A stretch of DNA of 64,000 nucleotides, taken from positions 1-64,000 of the forward strand of contig JAYTOK010000135.1 in NCBI GenBank assembly GCA_043747835.1, read 5' to 3'. Positions within the stretch are counted from its first letter, which is position 1, and every line of letters begins with the position of its first letter. The position numbers were made by a program, and so were the translations under genes. Source of the DNA: CADEED01 sp043747835. GTDB lineage: Bacteria; Pseudomonadota; Gammaproteobacteria; Steroidobacterales; Steroidobacteraceae. The notes beneath the pieces are model-generated. The model ran no database searches. It had not been told where the DNA came from and saw only the letters and a program-made list of their open reading frames with translations. Below, piece by piece: positions 1 through 8,288 of the stretch.

Positions 1-1263
1 GCGGCGCTCTCTGCGAAACTCGACCAGCTCGAGAAGTCGCAGGCGCAGACGAAGAAGACCGTCGACGAGACGCAGGCTACCGCCGACAAGACGGCCGATG
101 TCGTCGCGCAGGAAAAATCGCGCTTCTCGTTCGCCGGCGACGTGCGCTACCGCAATGAGTCGTTCGACGTGCAGTACGTCGACCGGAATCGCGACCGCGA
201 TCGCATCCGCGCGCGCCTGAACGCGACGTTCCGAGTGAACGACACGGTGACGGGTCAGATCGGCTTCTCGACCGGCGCGGACGACCCGCGCTCGGGCAAC
301 CAGACGCTCGACGGACAGAACTCGCGCAAGCCGTTCGCGCTCGATGTCGCGTACGTGACCTGGGCGCCCAACGCGAAGTGGAAGGTGACGGCCGGAAAGC
401 AGCGCTATCCGTGGACGCGCAGCCCGAGCCTGTTCTTCGACAATGACGTGAGCCCGGAAGGTCTCGCGGTCAATTTCACGCAAGGCAATTTCTTCGCGGG
501 CGCGTTCTATGACTGGCTCGCGGAACGCGCGCTGTCCAATAGCAACGTGACGGCGACGACGAACACGGATTCGATCATGTTCGGCGGCCAGGTGGGCTAT
601 CGCATTCCGTTTTCGGATTCGGTGCGGTTGACCGTGGCCGGCACGTACTTCGACTTCGATGGTGTCGAAGGCTACAACCCGCTGTTCGGCGGCAGTTCGT
701 TCGGCAACACGACGGTCGTCGGCACGCCCAACGGCTGCAGTCGCACGCTCGCTGCCGGTACCGCCTGCCTCGCGTCGGACTTCAACGTCGCCGAAGTGTT
801 CGCGGACCTGACGGCGACCGTCGGCGGTCTGCCGCTGCGCTTCTTCGCGGACTACGCGAAGAATCTCGAAGCCGAACTGAACGTGGCCGCGCAGGACGAG
901 CTCGACACCGCGTACTCGGCCGGCGTCAGCTACGGCGCCGCGACCGCGGCGAAGGGCACCTGGGAGTTCGGCCTGATCTATCAGCAGATCGAGAAGGATG
1001 CGCTGTTCGGTCAGTTGCTCGACTCCGATTTCGGCGACGGCAACACCGACACGAAGGGCTTGGTCCTGCGCGGCGGCTACACGGTCGCCCGCAACTGGAC
1101 GGTCAACGCGACGCTGTTCCTCAACGACCTGAGCAACGACGTGCCGCAGACGGTCACCGTGTTCAACGAAGCCACGCCGGCGCCGCTGGATACGACGGCG
1201 ATCAGCGGGGTCTTCGACCGGGATTACAAGCGCTTGCAGTTGGATTTGAACTTCCGGTTCTAA
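1..1263 (+). CDS. Putative outer-membrane porin, 5' end outside the window
   Basis: The frame is open from base 1, so this is the 3' part of a gene starting upstream. The first ~45 visible residues are rich in Gln, Lys, Thr, Ala and Glu with heptad-like spacing (a coiled coil). After them come alternating aromatic/hydrophobic strands and a final Phe, the usual end of a BamA-assembled barrel. A coiled coil followed by a barrel fits the 'putative porin' family known from proteobacteria. It lies 100 bp upstream of pstC on the same strand, so a role in phosphate or phospho-compound entry is inferred. The in-frame GTG at 142 falls inside the conserved region and is not the start. Substrate unknown. 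Confidence 0.75.
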   Translation, partial: AALSAKLDQLEKSQAQTKKTVDETQATADKTADVVAQEKSRFSFAGDVRYRNESFDVQYVDRNRDRDRIRARLNATFRVNDTVTGQIGFSTGADDPRSGNQTLDGQNSRKPFALDVAYVTWAPNAKWKVTAGKQRYPWTRSPSLFFDNDVSPEGLAVNFTQGNFFAGAFYDWLAERALSNSNVTATTNTDSIMFGGQVGYRIPFSDSVRLTVAGTYFDFDGVEGYNPLFGGSSFGNTTVVGTPNGCSRTLAAGTACLASDFNVAEVFADLTATVGGLPLRFFADYAKNLEAELNVAAQDELDTAYSAGVSYGAATAAKGTWEFGLIYQQIEKDALFGQLLDSDFGDGNTDTKGLVLRGGYTVARNWTVNATLFLNDLSNDVPQTVTVFNEATPAPLDTTAISGVFDRDYKRLQLDLNFRF

Positions 1264-1268
1264 GTTCG

Positions 1269-1286
1269 CTTTCACGAAGTTGTCAC
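1269..1286 (+). promoter_or_regulatory. Candidate PhoB box upstream of pstC
   Basis: CTTTCAC-GAAG-TTGTCAC is two 7-base direct repeats separated by 4 bases, the geometry of the PhoB box (consensus about CTGTCAT, 4 AT-rich bases, CTGTCAC). It starts 6 bases after the porin stop and 78 bases before the pstC start. The repeats match the consensus at 5/7 and 6/7 positions. The spacer is less AT-rich than usual. Placement ahead of pstCAB-phoU makes phosphate-starvation control plausible. Confidence 0.5.
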
Positions 1287-1304
1287 AAACCGGCGTTAAA
1301 CAGG

Positions 1305-1332
1305 GTGGCCGCCTCGCGGATGAGGCGGCCAC
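1305..1332 (+). other. Strong stem-loop between porin and pstC
   Basis: GTGGCCGCCTC and GAGGCGGCCAC form a perfect 11-bp stem around a 6-base loop. No T-run follows, so it is not a standard intrinsic terminator. It could stabilise the porin mRNA 3' end or reduce read-through into pstC, allowing different porin and transporter levels. Confidence 0.6.
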
Positions 1333-1363
1333 TCTCGCGAACGCCAGGAAATAAAGAAGACAC

Positions 1364-2752
1364 ATGACACCGGCGGCCTTACTCATCGCGCTCACTCTGC
1401 TTTCCGTTGGCGCGTTCTGGATCGGAAAATCGCGCTCGCTCGCCATCGTCGGCGGCACGCGCGGCGTCAAGAACCTCCACTCGCTGCCCAGTCATTACGG
1501 CGTGATGACGGCGCTGTGGTGCGCGCTGCCGGCGCTGCTGGTGATCGGACTCTGGTTCGTGTTCCAGGACGCGATCATCCTGCGGCTCATCACGAGCCAA
1601 CTACCGGCGGGCGTCCAGGCGCTGCCGGCCGACGAGCTCTCGCTCGTCATCAATGACGTACGCAATTTCGTCGCGGGCAACGTCACGCCGGACTCGGTGT
1701 CGGAAACGGTGCGCATCGCGGGCGCCGAGTACCTGCGGTTGCGCGGCGTCAGCCGGATGGCGCTGACCGTGCTCGTGCTCGTGATGGTCGTTGCGACTGT
1801 GCTGGTCGTGCGCTCGAAGATCACGCCGGAGCTGCGTGCGCGCAATCGTGTCGAGACGGTGGTCGAATGGATGCTCATCGGCTGCTCGACGATCGCGGTG
1901 TTCACGACCATCGGCATCGTCGCCTCCGTGGCGTTCGAGGCCTTCCGCTTCTTCTCGATGATCTCGCCCATCGACTTCCTGTTCGGGACCACGTGGAGCC
2001 CGCAGATGGCGATTCGCGAGGACCAGGTCGGCTCGTCGGGGTCGTTCGGCGCCGTGCCGCTGTTCGCCGGCACGCTGCTCATCTCGCTGATCGCGATGGT
2101 GATCGCCGTCCCGATCGGACTCTATTCGGCCATCTACCTCGCGGAGTACGCCCACCCGCAGTTCCGCACGTACGCGAAGCCGTTGCTCGAAGTGCTCGCG
2201 GGTGTGCCAACTGTCGTCTATGGATTCTTTGCCGCACTCACGATTGGCCCCGCGTTGCGCGGGTGGGGTGAAGGTTTAGGGCTCGATGTCGCCTCCGAGA
2301 GCGCGCTCGCCGCGGGCCTCGTGATGGGCATCATGATCATCCCGTTCGTGTCCTCGCTCGCGGACGACATGATCAGCGCCGTGCCGCAGTCGTTGCGCGA
2401 TGGTGCGTACGCGCTCGGCGCGACACGCTCCGAGACGATCAAGCAGGTCGTGATGCGTGCCGCGTTGCCCGGAATCGTCGGCGGCGTGCTCTTGGCTGTT
2501 TCCCGCGCGATCGGCGAGACAATGATTGTCGTGATGGCCGCCGGCTTGGCGGCGAACCTGACCGCCAATCCACTCGAAGCGGTCACGACGGTGACCGTGC
2601 AGATCGTCACGCTGCTCGTCGGCGACCAGGAATTCGACAGCCCGAAGACGCTCGCGGCCTTCGCGCTGGGTCTCGTGCTGTTCCTCGTCACGCTGGCTCT
2701 GAACGTCCTCGCGCTGCACATCGTCAGGAAATACCGTGAACAGTACGAATAA
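1364..2752 (+). CDS. pstC: Phosphate ABC transporter permease PstC
   Basis: Inner-membrane permease of the high-affinity phosphate importer; pairs with PstA and is powered by PstB. The 462-residue protein has TM helices at the N-terminus and around residues 45-70 and 125-145. The canonical permease domain follows from about 235, with an EAA-type loop (DGAYALGATRSETIK) near 345-360 and GETMIVVMAAG after it. It is longer than the ~320-residue E. coli protein because of an N-terminal extension of about 130-200 residues, a variant seen in other proteobacteria. ATG start with AGGAAA 12 bases upstream. The 3' end overlaps pstA by 17 bases. Confidence 0.95.
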   Translation: MTPAALLIALTLLSVGAFWIGKSRSLAIVGGTRGVKNLHSLPSHYGVMTALWCALPALLVIGLWFVFQDAIILRLITSQLPAGVQALPADELSLVINDVRNFVAGNVTPDSVSETVRIAGAEYLRLRGVSRMALTVLVLVMVVATVLVVRSKITPELRARNRVETVVEWMLIGCSTIAVFTTIGIVASVAFEAFRFFSMISPIDFLFGTTWSPQMAIREDQVGSSGSFGAVPLFAGTLLISLIAMVIAVPIGLYSAIYLAEYAHPQFRTYAKPLLEVLAGVPTVVYGFFAALTIGPALRGWGEGLGLDVASESALAAGLVMGIMIIPFVSSLADDMISAVPQSLRDGAYALGATRSETIKQVVMRAALPGIVGGVLLAVSRAIGETMIVVMAAGLAANLTANPLEAVTTVTVQIVTLLVGDQEFDSPKTLAAFALGLVLFLVTLALNVLALHIVRKYREQYE

Positions 2753-4043
2753 GCCGCGCAAGACGCCGCAGGAAACGCAGTCGATCGTCGAGCGCAGCAT
2801 CCGCAAGCGCAATTGGGCAGAGAAGCGTTTCAAGAGCTATGGCCTCGTGGCGGTCACCGCCGCGATGGCTTTTCTGTTCTATCTGTTCTTCGTCATTTTC
2901 TCGAACGGCATCGGCGCGTTCCAGCAGACGCAGGTCCGCATCCCGGTGTTCTTCGACCCGGCGATCATCGATCCTTCCGGCCGGCGCGACGTCGAAGAGC
3001 TGCGCACCGCGGACTACCAGGCCGTCCTGCGCGCATCGCTCAAGGCGAAATTCCCCGACGTCTCCGGCCGCGCCGCGTCGCGCGAGCTCTCGCGGCTCGT
3101 CAGCGGCAGCGCCGCGTTCGATCTGCAGAACGAGGTGCTTGCGAATCCGGGGATCATCGGCAAGACGGAGCCGCGCTGGCTGCTCGCGAGTGACGCCGTC
3201 GATCTAGTGATGAAGGGGCACGTCGAGCGCACGCTCGCGGAGGCCGAGCGGCCGGTCAACGACGCGCAGCTCGCATGGATCGACAAGCTAGTCGCCGAAG
3301 AATCGCTCGAGCTCAAGTTCAACACGACCTTCCTCACGCACGGCGATTCGCGCGAACCGGAGAAGGCCGGCATCTGGGGCGCCGTCGTCGGTTCCTTCTA
3401 CATGCTGCTGATCACGCTGTTGCTGTCGTTCCCGATCGGCATCGCGACGGCGGTCTACCTCGAGGAATTCGCGCACCGCAATCGCTGGACGGACCTCATC
3501 GAGGTCAACATCAACAATCTCGCGGCGGTGCCGTCCATCGTCTTCGGCCTGCTGGGCCTCGCGGTGTTCATCGGGTTCTTCGGGTTGCCGCGCTCGGCGC
3601 CGCTGGTCGGTGCGCTCGTGCTCACGTTGCTCACGCTACCCACGATCATCATCGCTTCGCGCGCCGCGCTGAAGGCGGTGCCGCCGTCGATCCGCGAAGC
3701 GGCGCTCGGCATGGGCGCGTCGAAGATCCAGATGGTGACGCACCATGTGCTGCCGCTCGCGATGCCCGGCATGTTGACCGGGACGATCATCGGCATGGCG
3801 CGCGCGCTCGGCGAGTCGGCGCCGCTGCTCATGATCGGCATGGTCGCGTTCATCGTCGACATTCCCAAGGGCATCACCGACGCGGCGACGGCGCTGCCGG
3901 TGCAGGTGTTCCTCTGGTCGGACAGCCCCGAGCGCGGCTTCGTGGAAAAGACCTCGGGCGCGATCATCGTGCTGCTGGCTTTCCTCGTGGTGATGAACAC
4001 GGCGGCGGTCATTCTTCGTAAACGTTTCGAACGGCGGTGGTAA
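2736..4043 (+). CDS. pstA: Phosphate ABC transporter permease PstA
   Basis: Second permease subunit of the Pst importer. 435 residues: a cytoplasmic N-terminus of ~30, one TM helix (~36-56), an extended soluble segment to ~205, then the BPD-transport permease domain with the coupling loop REAALGMGASKIQMV and a final TM helix. The insertion after TM1 mirrors the one in PstC, so both subunits carry large periplasmic regions. GTG start inside the pstC coding end, preceded by AGGAA; the 17-bp overlap implies translational coupling. Confidence 0.95.
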   Translation: MNSTNKPRKTPQETQSIVERSIRKRNWAEKRFKSYGLVAVTAAMAFLFYLFFVIFSNGIGAFQQTQVRIPVFFDPAIIDPSGRRDVEELRTADYQAVLRASLKAKFPDVSGRAASRELSRLVSGSAAFDLQNEVLANPGIIGKTEPRWLLASDAVDLVMKGHVERTLAEAERPVNDAQLAWIDKLVAEESLELKFNTTFLTHGDSREPEKAGIWGAVVGSFYMLLITLLLSFPIGIATAVYLEEFAHRNRWTDLIEVNINNLAAVPSIVFGLLGLAVFIGFFGLPRSAPLVGALVLTLLTLPTIIIASRAALKAVPPSIREAALGMGASKIQMVTHHVLPLAMPGMLTGTIIGMARALGESAPLLMIGMVAFIVDIPKGITDAATALPVQVFLWSDSPERGFVEKTSGAIIVLLAFLVVMNTAAVILRKRFERRW

Positions 4044-4046
4044 ATC

Positions 4047-4937
4047 ATGGAAAGCGTTGCTGAAGTGGAAAACGCAGGCGTCAATGTGAAGCCCAGTCAC
4101 CGAGCCGTCGGCCGTGCGTCGGAGCCGTCGAACCTCACGCCGACCGAGTCGCGCGCGACCGTGGGCAACATCGCGGTCGACGACCCGATCTTCAGCTGCC
4201 GCGACGTGGACGTGTTTTACGGCGAGAAGCACGCGATCAAGAAGGTCGGCATCGACATCGCGAAGAACCAGGTGCTCGCGATGATCGGCCCTTCGGGTTG
4301 CGGCAAATCGACTTTCCTGCGCTGCCTCAACCGCATGAACGACACGATCCCGAATGCACGCGTCGAAGGAAAGATCCTGCTCGACGGCCACGACATCCAC
4401 GACAAGAAGCGCGATGTCGTGCAACTGCGCGCGCGCGTCGGCATGGTGTTCCAGAAGCCGAATCCTTTTCCAAAGTCCATTTACGAAAACGTGGCCTACG
4501 GGCCGCGCATCCACGGTCTCGCCGGCGATCGCGTCGAGCTCGACGAGATCGTGCACGGATCGCTGCAGCGTGCTGGGCTCTGGGAAGAGGTCAAAGACAG
4601 GCTCGCACAGCCTGGTACTTCGCTGAGCGGTGGCCAACAACAGCGCCTCTGCATCGCGCGCACGATCGCGGTGAATCCCGAAGTCATCCTCATGGACGAG
4701 CCTTGCTCCGCGCTCGATCCCATCGCGACGGCGCGCATCGAGGATCTGATGGAGGAGCTGCGCCAGAGTTACGCGATCGTGATCGTGACGCACTCCATGC
4801 AGCAGGCGGCACGCGTGTCGCAACGCACGGCGTACTTCCATCTCGGCGATCTGATCGAGGTCGGCGAGACCGATCGCATCTTCACGAACCCGCGCCACAA
4901 GCTCACCGAAGACTACATCACCGGACGCTTCGGCTAG
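4047..4937 (+). CDS. pstB: Phosphate ABC transporter ATP-binding protein PstB
   Basis: ATPase that drives phosphate import through PstCA. 296 residues with Walker A GPSGCGKST (~78-86), Q-loop FQKPNPFP typical of PstB, ABC signature LSGGQQQR, Walker B VILMDEP and switch His in VTHSM. About 45 residues precede the first conserved strand and are Ser/Thr/Glu-rich and probably disordered; they are absent from the E. coli protein. Only 3 bases separate it from pstA and 17 from phoU, so all four genes form one operon. Confidence 0.97.
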   Translation: MESVAEVENAGVNVKPSHRAVGRASEPSNLTPTESRATVGNIAVDDPIFSCRDVDVFYGEKHAIKKVGIDIAKNQVLAMIGPSGCGKSTFLRCLNRMNDTIPNARVEGKILLDGHDIHDKKRDVVQLRARVGMVFQKPNPFPKSIYENVAYGPRIHGLAGDRVELDEIVHGSLQRAGLWEEVKDRLAQPGTSLSGGQQQRLCIARTIAVNPEVILMDEPCSALDPIATARIEDLMEELRQSYAIVIVTHSMQQAARVSQRTAYFHLGDLIEVGETDRIFTNPRHKLTEDYITGRFG

Positions 4938-4954
4938 ACGAGCCGGGATCCCGC

Positions 4955-5674
4955 ATGTCGCTCATTCTCGAAGGCCACACGGCGCGCGCATTCGACGGCG
5001 ATCTGTCCGGTCTGCACATCCAGGCGGTCGCGATGGGCGCGCTCGTCATCGAGCAGGTGCAGCTCGCGGTGAATGCGTATTCCTCGTGGGATCGTGCCGT
5101 TGCGACTCTCGTGCTCGAGCGCGAGCGCAAGATCAATCTCTACGACTCCGAGATCGAGGAGGCGGCGTTGCAGATCATCGCGCGCCGGCAACCCGTGGCG
5201 CAGGATCTGCGTGCGGTGTTCGCGATCGACAAGGTTGTGACGGAGCTCGAGCGCGCGGCCGACGAGGCGAAGAAGCTCGCGCTGGCGGTGCTCGCGGATT
5301 CGGACGCGAACGGCTTCCGGCCCGGGGCGGCGACCGCGCGCGAGGCGCGGCAGTTGGGCCGGCTTGCCGTGCTCATGATCCGCGCGGCGCTCCAGGCGTT
5401 CGACCGGCTCGATCCGGACGCCGCGGCGTCGGTGATCCGCCAGGATGAGGAGATGGATGCCGAGTACGCCGCCGCGCTGCGCCGCATCCTGACGCGCGCG
5501 ATGGAAGACATGCGCCAGGTGCAGTCGGCGATCGAAGCCGCGTTCATCATGCGGTCGCTCGAGCGCATCGGCGATCACGCGCGCAACATCGCGCGGCACG
5601 TGGGATTCATCGGCGGGCAGTTCGATCCGAACGCGACCGGCGTGCTGCCGGCGTCGCTGTCCGCCAAGAACTGA
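4955..5674 (+). CDS. phoU: Phosphate signalling protein PhoU
   Basis: 239-residue all-helical protein with two PhoU repeats; it restrains Pst uptake and links Pst to the PhoR kinase. Repeat signatures visible are ERKINLYDSEIEEAALQIIARRQPVAQDLR and, in the second half, QDEEMDAEYAAALRR with ERIGDHARNIA near the C-terminus. The chosen ATG gives the normal family length; the frame is open far upstream but overlaps pstB there. Last gene of the pst operon, followed by a long palindrome. No phoB or phoR is visible nearby. Confidence 0.95.
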   Translation: MSLILEGHTARAFDGDLSGLHIQAVAMGALVIEQVQLAVNAYSSWDRAVATLVLERERKINLYDSEIEEAALQIIARRQPVAQDLRAVFAIDKVVTELERAADEAKKLALAVLADSDANGFRPGAATAREARQLGRLAVLMIRAALQAFDRLDPDAAASVIRQDEEMDAEYAAALRRILTRAMEDMRQVQSAIEAAFIMRSLERIGDHARNIARHVGFIGGQFDPNATGVLPASLSAKN

Positions 5675-5696
5675 ACAAGGTCCGGCACTTTTCCCT

Positions 5697-5744
5697 ACTT
5701 TGGGGAGTGGCCCCAAACGGCCCTTTGGGGCCACTCCCCAAAGT
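5697..5744. terminator. Perfect 21-bp palindrome between convergent operons (bidirectional terminator or REP-like)
   Basis: The arm at 5697-5717 is exactly complementary to 5724-5744 around the 6-base loop CGGCCC. It sits between phoU and the stop codon of the minus-strand gene, whose last base it contains. Position suggests a bidirectional terminator, but neither flank has a T-run outside the stem, so a repetitive palindromic element is an alternative. Confidence 0.65.
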
Positions 5745-6964
5745 CATTCGGCGAGGCGCGATGCTGGCAGCAGCGGGCACGTCGAGCCGCGCGCGAGCCG
5801 CTGGCGCACTCTCCCGACGACGTCGTATCCAAAGTCAGCGAGCGGCCTGGGCACGAGCCTGAGTAGTTTGGCGACGAACCACCACAGCCCGCCGAGCCGT
5901 TCGAGCACGCCCGCGACCGCGCGCGACTTCACCGCAATGCCGCCGGCGTCGACGAGCACGATGCTGTCGCCGCGCCACGTGCGCACGACTCCCGAGAGCA
6001 ACCGCTGACCCGCCGCGCTCTCGAGCGGCGCAAAGCGCAGGAGCTTTCGCGAATCTTCCATGAGAGCGAAGCGCACGTTGGCGTGACAGAACCCGCAGCT
6101 CCCGTCGAACAACAGCACCGCGGATGTCGCCGTCACGCGCCGCGCGATCCAGCGCGGATCGAAGGTCAGCAGATGCGCGAGCAGCATCGGGAAGGTGAGG
6201 TCCGCGAAATCGAGGAATGTCAGGAAGCCGACCTGCGCGCCGAGCATCGAGGTCCACATCACCGGGCGCAGCTTGCGGAAGAGGACGAGCGGCGCGAACA
6301 ACACTTCGGCCCACAGCACGACGATCGTGAGCGTCTCCAGAAACACCGGCGGAAGTGCCAGCACCCATTCTCGCAACGCGTGATCGCGTGCCAACGGGTT
6401 CTCCAGGACCAGGCGGATCGTGTCGCCGCCGGTCCAGGAGGAACTCAGTAGTTTGGTGATGCCGGAATGGGTGTACGACACCGCGAGCACTACCCACGCG
6501 GCCCCCCACAGATGCGGCGGCAGGCGCCACGCCGGATCCGCGCCGCCTGCGCGTCGCGCGGCGATGGATCCGAATGGGCGCGGCGGCACAAACATGTGAA
6601 GGACCAGGAGAAATCCGACCAGTGGCAGGCTCGGATTCGCGATCAGCGGATTGCGCTGGTAGAGCCAGCCGAGAATCAGCGCCGCCAGCACCGCGCCGGC
6701 ACGATCGAACCACCCGGCAGCGAGCGCCGCGCTGCTCAACGCTCCCAGACACAGCAACGCTGTCACTCCCCCCGGTGAGTCGAAGACCGCGAGCGGATTC
6801 GGCAGCGTGCCGATGTACGGACTCAGCGTTGCGATCGACACCGTGCCGCCGGCGGCGAACACTTCGGCGCCATAAGGCAACAGCATCGCGAAGTGCGCGA
6901 ACAAATAGGCGCCGAACATCGAGCGATACAGGCTGTATTGCCCGCCCGTCCACGATTCATTCAT
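5744..6964 (-). CDS. HTTM-like membrane protein fused to a DCC (DUF393) thiol-oxidoreductase domain
   Basis: 406 residues. The N-terminal ~275 residues hold about seven hydrophobic helices with the YR..FG opening, long amphipathic loops and a SGITKLL motif typical of HTTM proteins (horizontally transferred transmembrane domain, related to vitamin-K-dependent gamma-carboxylase). From ~280 to the end is a DCC domain with the diagnostic FDGSCGFCHANV (CxxC) near 287 and a DSIVLVD strand. DCC proteins are predicted thiol-disulfide oxidoreductases. Fusion of the two is known in scattered bacteria but the reaction is not established. The start overlaps the upstream gene's stop by 8 bases, so it is the last gene of a coupled three-gene operon. 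Confidence 0.75.
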   Translation of the reverse strand: MNESWTGGQYSLYRSMFGAYLFAHFAMLLPYGAEVFAAGGTVSIATLSPYIGTLPNPLAVFDSPGGVTALLCLGALSSAALAAGWFDRAGAVLAALILGWLYQRNPLIANPSLPLVGFLLVLHMFVPPRPFGSIAARRAGGADPAWRLPPHLWGAAWVVLAVSYTHSGITKLLSSSWTGGDTIRLVLENPLARDHALREWVLALPPVFLETLTIVVLWAEVLFAPLVLFRKLRPVMWTSMLGAQVGFLTFLDFADLTFPMLLAHLLTFDPRWIARRVTATSAVLLFDGSCGFCHANVRFALMEDSRKLLRFAPLESAAGQRLLSGVVRTWRGDSIVLVDAGGIAVKSRAVAGVLERLGGLWWFVAKLLRLVPRPLADFGYDVVGRVRQRLARGSTCPLLPASRLAE

Positions 6965-7454
6965 GGCAGTCGACCCTCCAGCTCAGCTCCAGATCGTTGC
7001 GGCCCGTGGGGAGAACCGGCGTGACGTGCGCCGTGAGAACCGCCGCGTCCGCGGGAATGCCGAGCTCCTTGCGCAGCGTGCCCGGATCGCACAGCGCGTA
7101 TTTCATGACGCTCTCCTGCATGGGTCGCAGCCTGGGATCGGCGCGCAACAACGGCCCGTAGGCGAACGCGGCGCCATACACGTTGCGGCGGTTGTAAGGG
7201 CCGCCGACTCGCGCGTACGTGGCCGGATCGAGTGACATCGCATGACGGTCGCCATTCGCGTCGTACCAGCTCAGCGAGAAGCGGGCGGCATGCGTCTCGT
7301 AACCCTGGTGCGCCGTGAACACCTTCATCGCCGGCGACACCTGCATCGCGGCGGCGATGGCCTTGAGCCGGGGAAGCCCGAGCGTTTCGCCGACGATCTG
7401 CGCGCAGCCGATCGCCACCAGCAGCGTGAACACGAAGGCGTCGCGCTTTCTCAT
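6957..7454 (-). CDS. Small secreted or membrane-anchored protein of unknown function
   Basis: 165 residues starting MRKRDAFVFTLLVAIGCAQ: a short positive head and one hydrophobic segment (residues 6-22), a signal anchor or signal peptide. The remainder is soluble, with LSWYDANGDRHAMSLD and a two-cysteine C-terminal half. I do not recognise the family. The start is set by the ATGA overlap with the upstream hydroxylase gene; the downstream HTTM gene overlaps its end by 8 bases. It is sandwiched between two membrane enzymes and is probably exposed outside the inner membrane, so a partner of the HTTM-DCC protein is an inference. Confidence 0.7.
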   Translation of the reverse strand: MRKRDAFVFTLLVAIGCAQIVGETLGLPRLKAIAAAMQVSPAMKVFTAHQGYETHAARFSLSWYDANGDRHAMSLDPATYARVGGPYNRRNVYGAAFAYGPLLRADPRLRPMQESVMKYALCDPGTLRKELGIPADAAVLTAHVTPVLPTGRNDLELSWRVDCHE

Positions 7455-8167
7455 CGAGGATGGCGTCCCAGAAGCATGCGCGGCAGCTGTCGTTCGCGCC
7501 CGTCGCCGAAGCCGCATTCGCGCGGAAACTCACGCGGATTGTCGAAGGTGCCGAACAGCATGTCCCAGATCGGGAGGTCGGAATAGTTGCCGCGGTGATG
7601 ATCGATTTCGTGGTGCCGCCGATGGCTCTCCGGTCGCTGGAACAGAAAGCCGATCCATCGCGGCGTGCGCAGATTGCTGTGATAGAGGAGCTCGGCGATG
7701 CCGGTGATCGTGACGACCATGGACGCGGTAGCCGGGCTCAGGCCGAGCACGACGTACAGCAAGAAGCTCGACAGCAGCCCGTTGATGAGAATCTCCAGCG
7801 GATGCTTGTAAAAGCTGGTGATGACTTCGATGCGCGCCGCGCTGTGGTGTATCTGGTGCAGCCAGCGCCACAGGAATGGAGATTCGTGGCGCGCGCGATG
7901 CCACCAGTAGAAGACGAAAGTGGTTAGAACGTAGCCGAGAGCCACCGCGGGCACCGTTCCCCAGGACTGCGTGCTCCAGAGAGCCAGATCGGGCATCCAT
8001 CGGTCCCAGGTCATGCCGCCCAGATAGACGGCGGCGATCTGCGCGACGTTCAGCAGCGAGGTACGGAGCACCCAGCCGCGAACCCCTGGCAGCGGCGCGG
8101 CCGGACGCAGCCACGCGATCGTCATGAGTACGAGGCCGAACAAGGCGACGATCAACACCGGATTCAT
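7451..8167 (-). CDS. Sterol desaturase / fatty acid hydroxylase family membrane protein
   Basis: 238-residue integral membrane di-iron enzyme. Four to five TM helices surround the conserved histidine clusters HRARH (HxxxH), HQIHH (HxxHH) and HRRHH (HxxHH), which ligate the iron pair. Members hydroxylate or desaturate sterols, fatty acids or related lipids using O2; the substrate cannot be read from sequence. The ATG has a strong AGGAGG a few bases upstream. First gene of a three-gene operon with the anchored protein and the HTTM-DCC fusion, divergent from an HTH regulator. Confidence 0.85.
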   Translation of the reverse strand: MNPVLIVALFGLVLMTIAWLRPAAPLPGVRGWVLRTSLLNVAQIAAVYLGGMTWDRWMPDLALWSTQSWGTVPAVALGYVLTTFVFYWWHRARHESPFLWRWLHQIHHSAARIEVITSFYKHPLEILINGLLSSFLLYVVLGLSPATASMVVTITGIAELLYHSNLRTPRWIGFLFQRPESHRRHHEIDHHRGNYSDLPIWDMLFGTFDNPREFPRECGFGDGRERQLPRMLLGRHPR

Positions 8168-8193
8168 AAGTCCTCCTGAACCGATCGCCGGCG

Positions 8194-8214
8194 ACGCTAG
8201 CCAAGTGGTAGCGT
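8194..8214. promoter_or_regulatory. Operator-like dyad in the divergent promoter region
   Basis: ACGCTA at 8194-8199 is the exact inverse of TAGCGT at 8209-8214, with inner CC/GG also able to pair. The half-site GGTAGCG recurs as a direct repeat at 8207-8213 and 8259-8265, and CGTAAA at 8224-8229 is inverted as TTTACG at 8254-8259. The clustering lies in the 121-bp gap between the hydroxylase operon and the regulator gene, where an autoregulating HTH protein would bind. No experimental support. Confidence 0.35.
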
Positions 8215-8288
8215 AATGCGCAACGTAAATCCGCCTCGTGGCGCGACACGGGCTTTACGGTAGCGCCGAGTAATACTCCGGAGGGACG

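Noticed and set aside
3636..4898. 420-codon minus-strand frame across pstA/pstB
   Set aside because: His/Arg/Asp-rich complement of the Pst genes; no conserved features.
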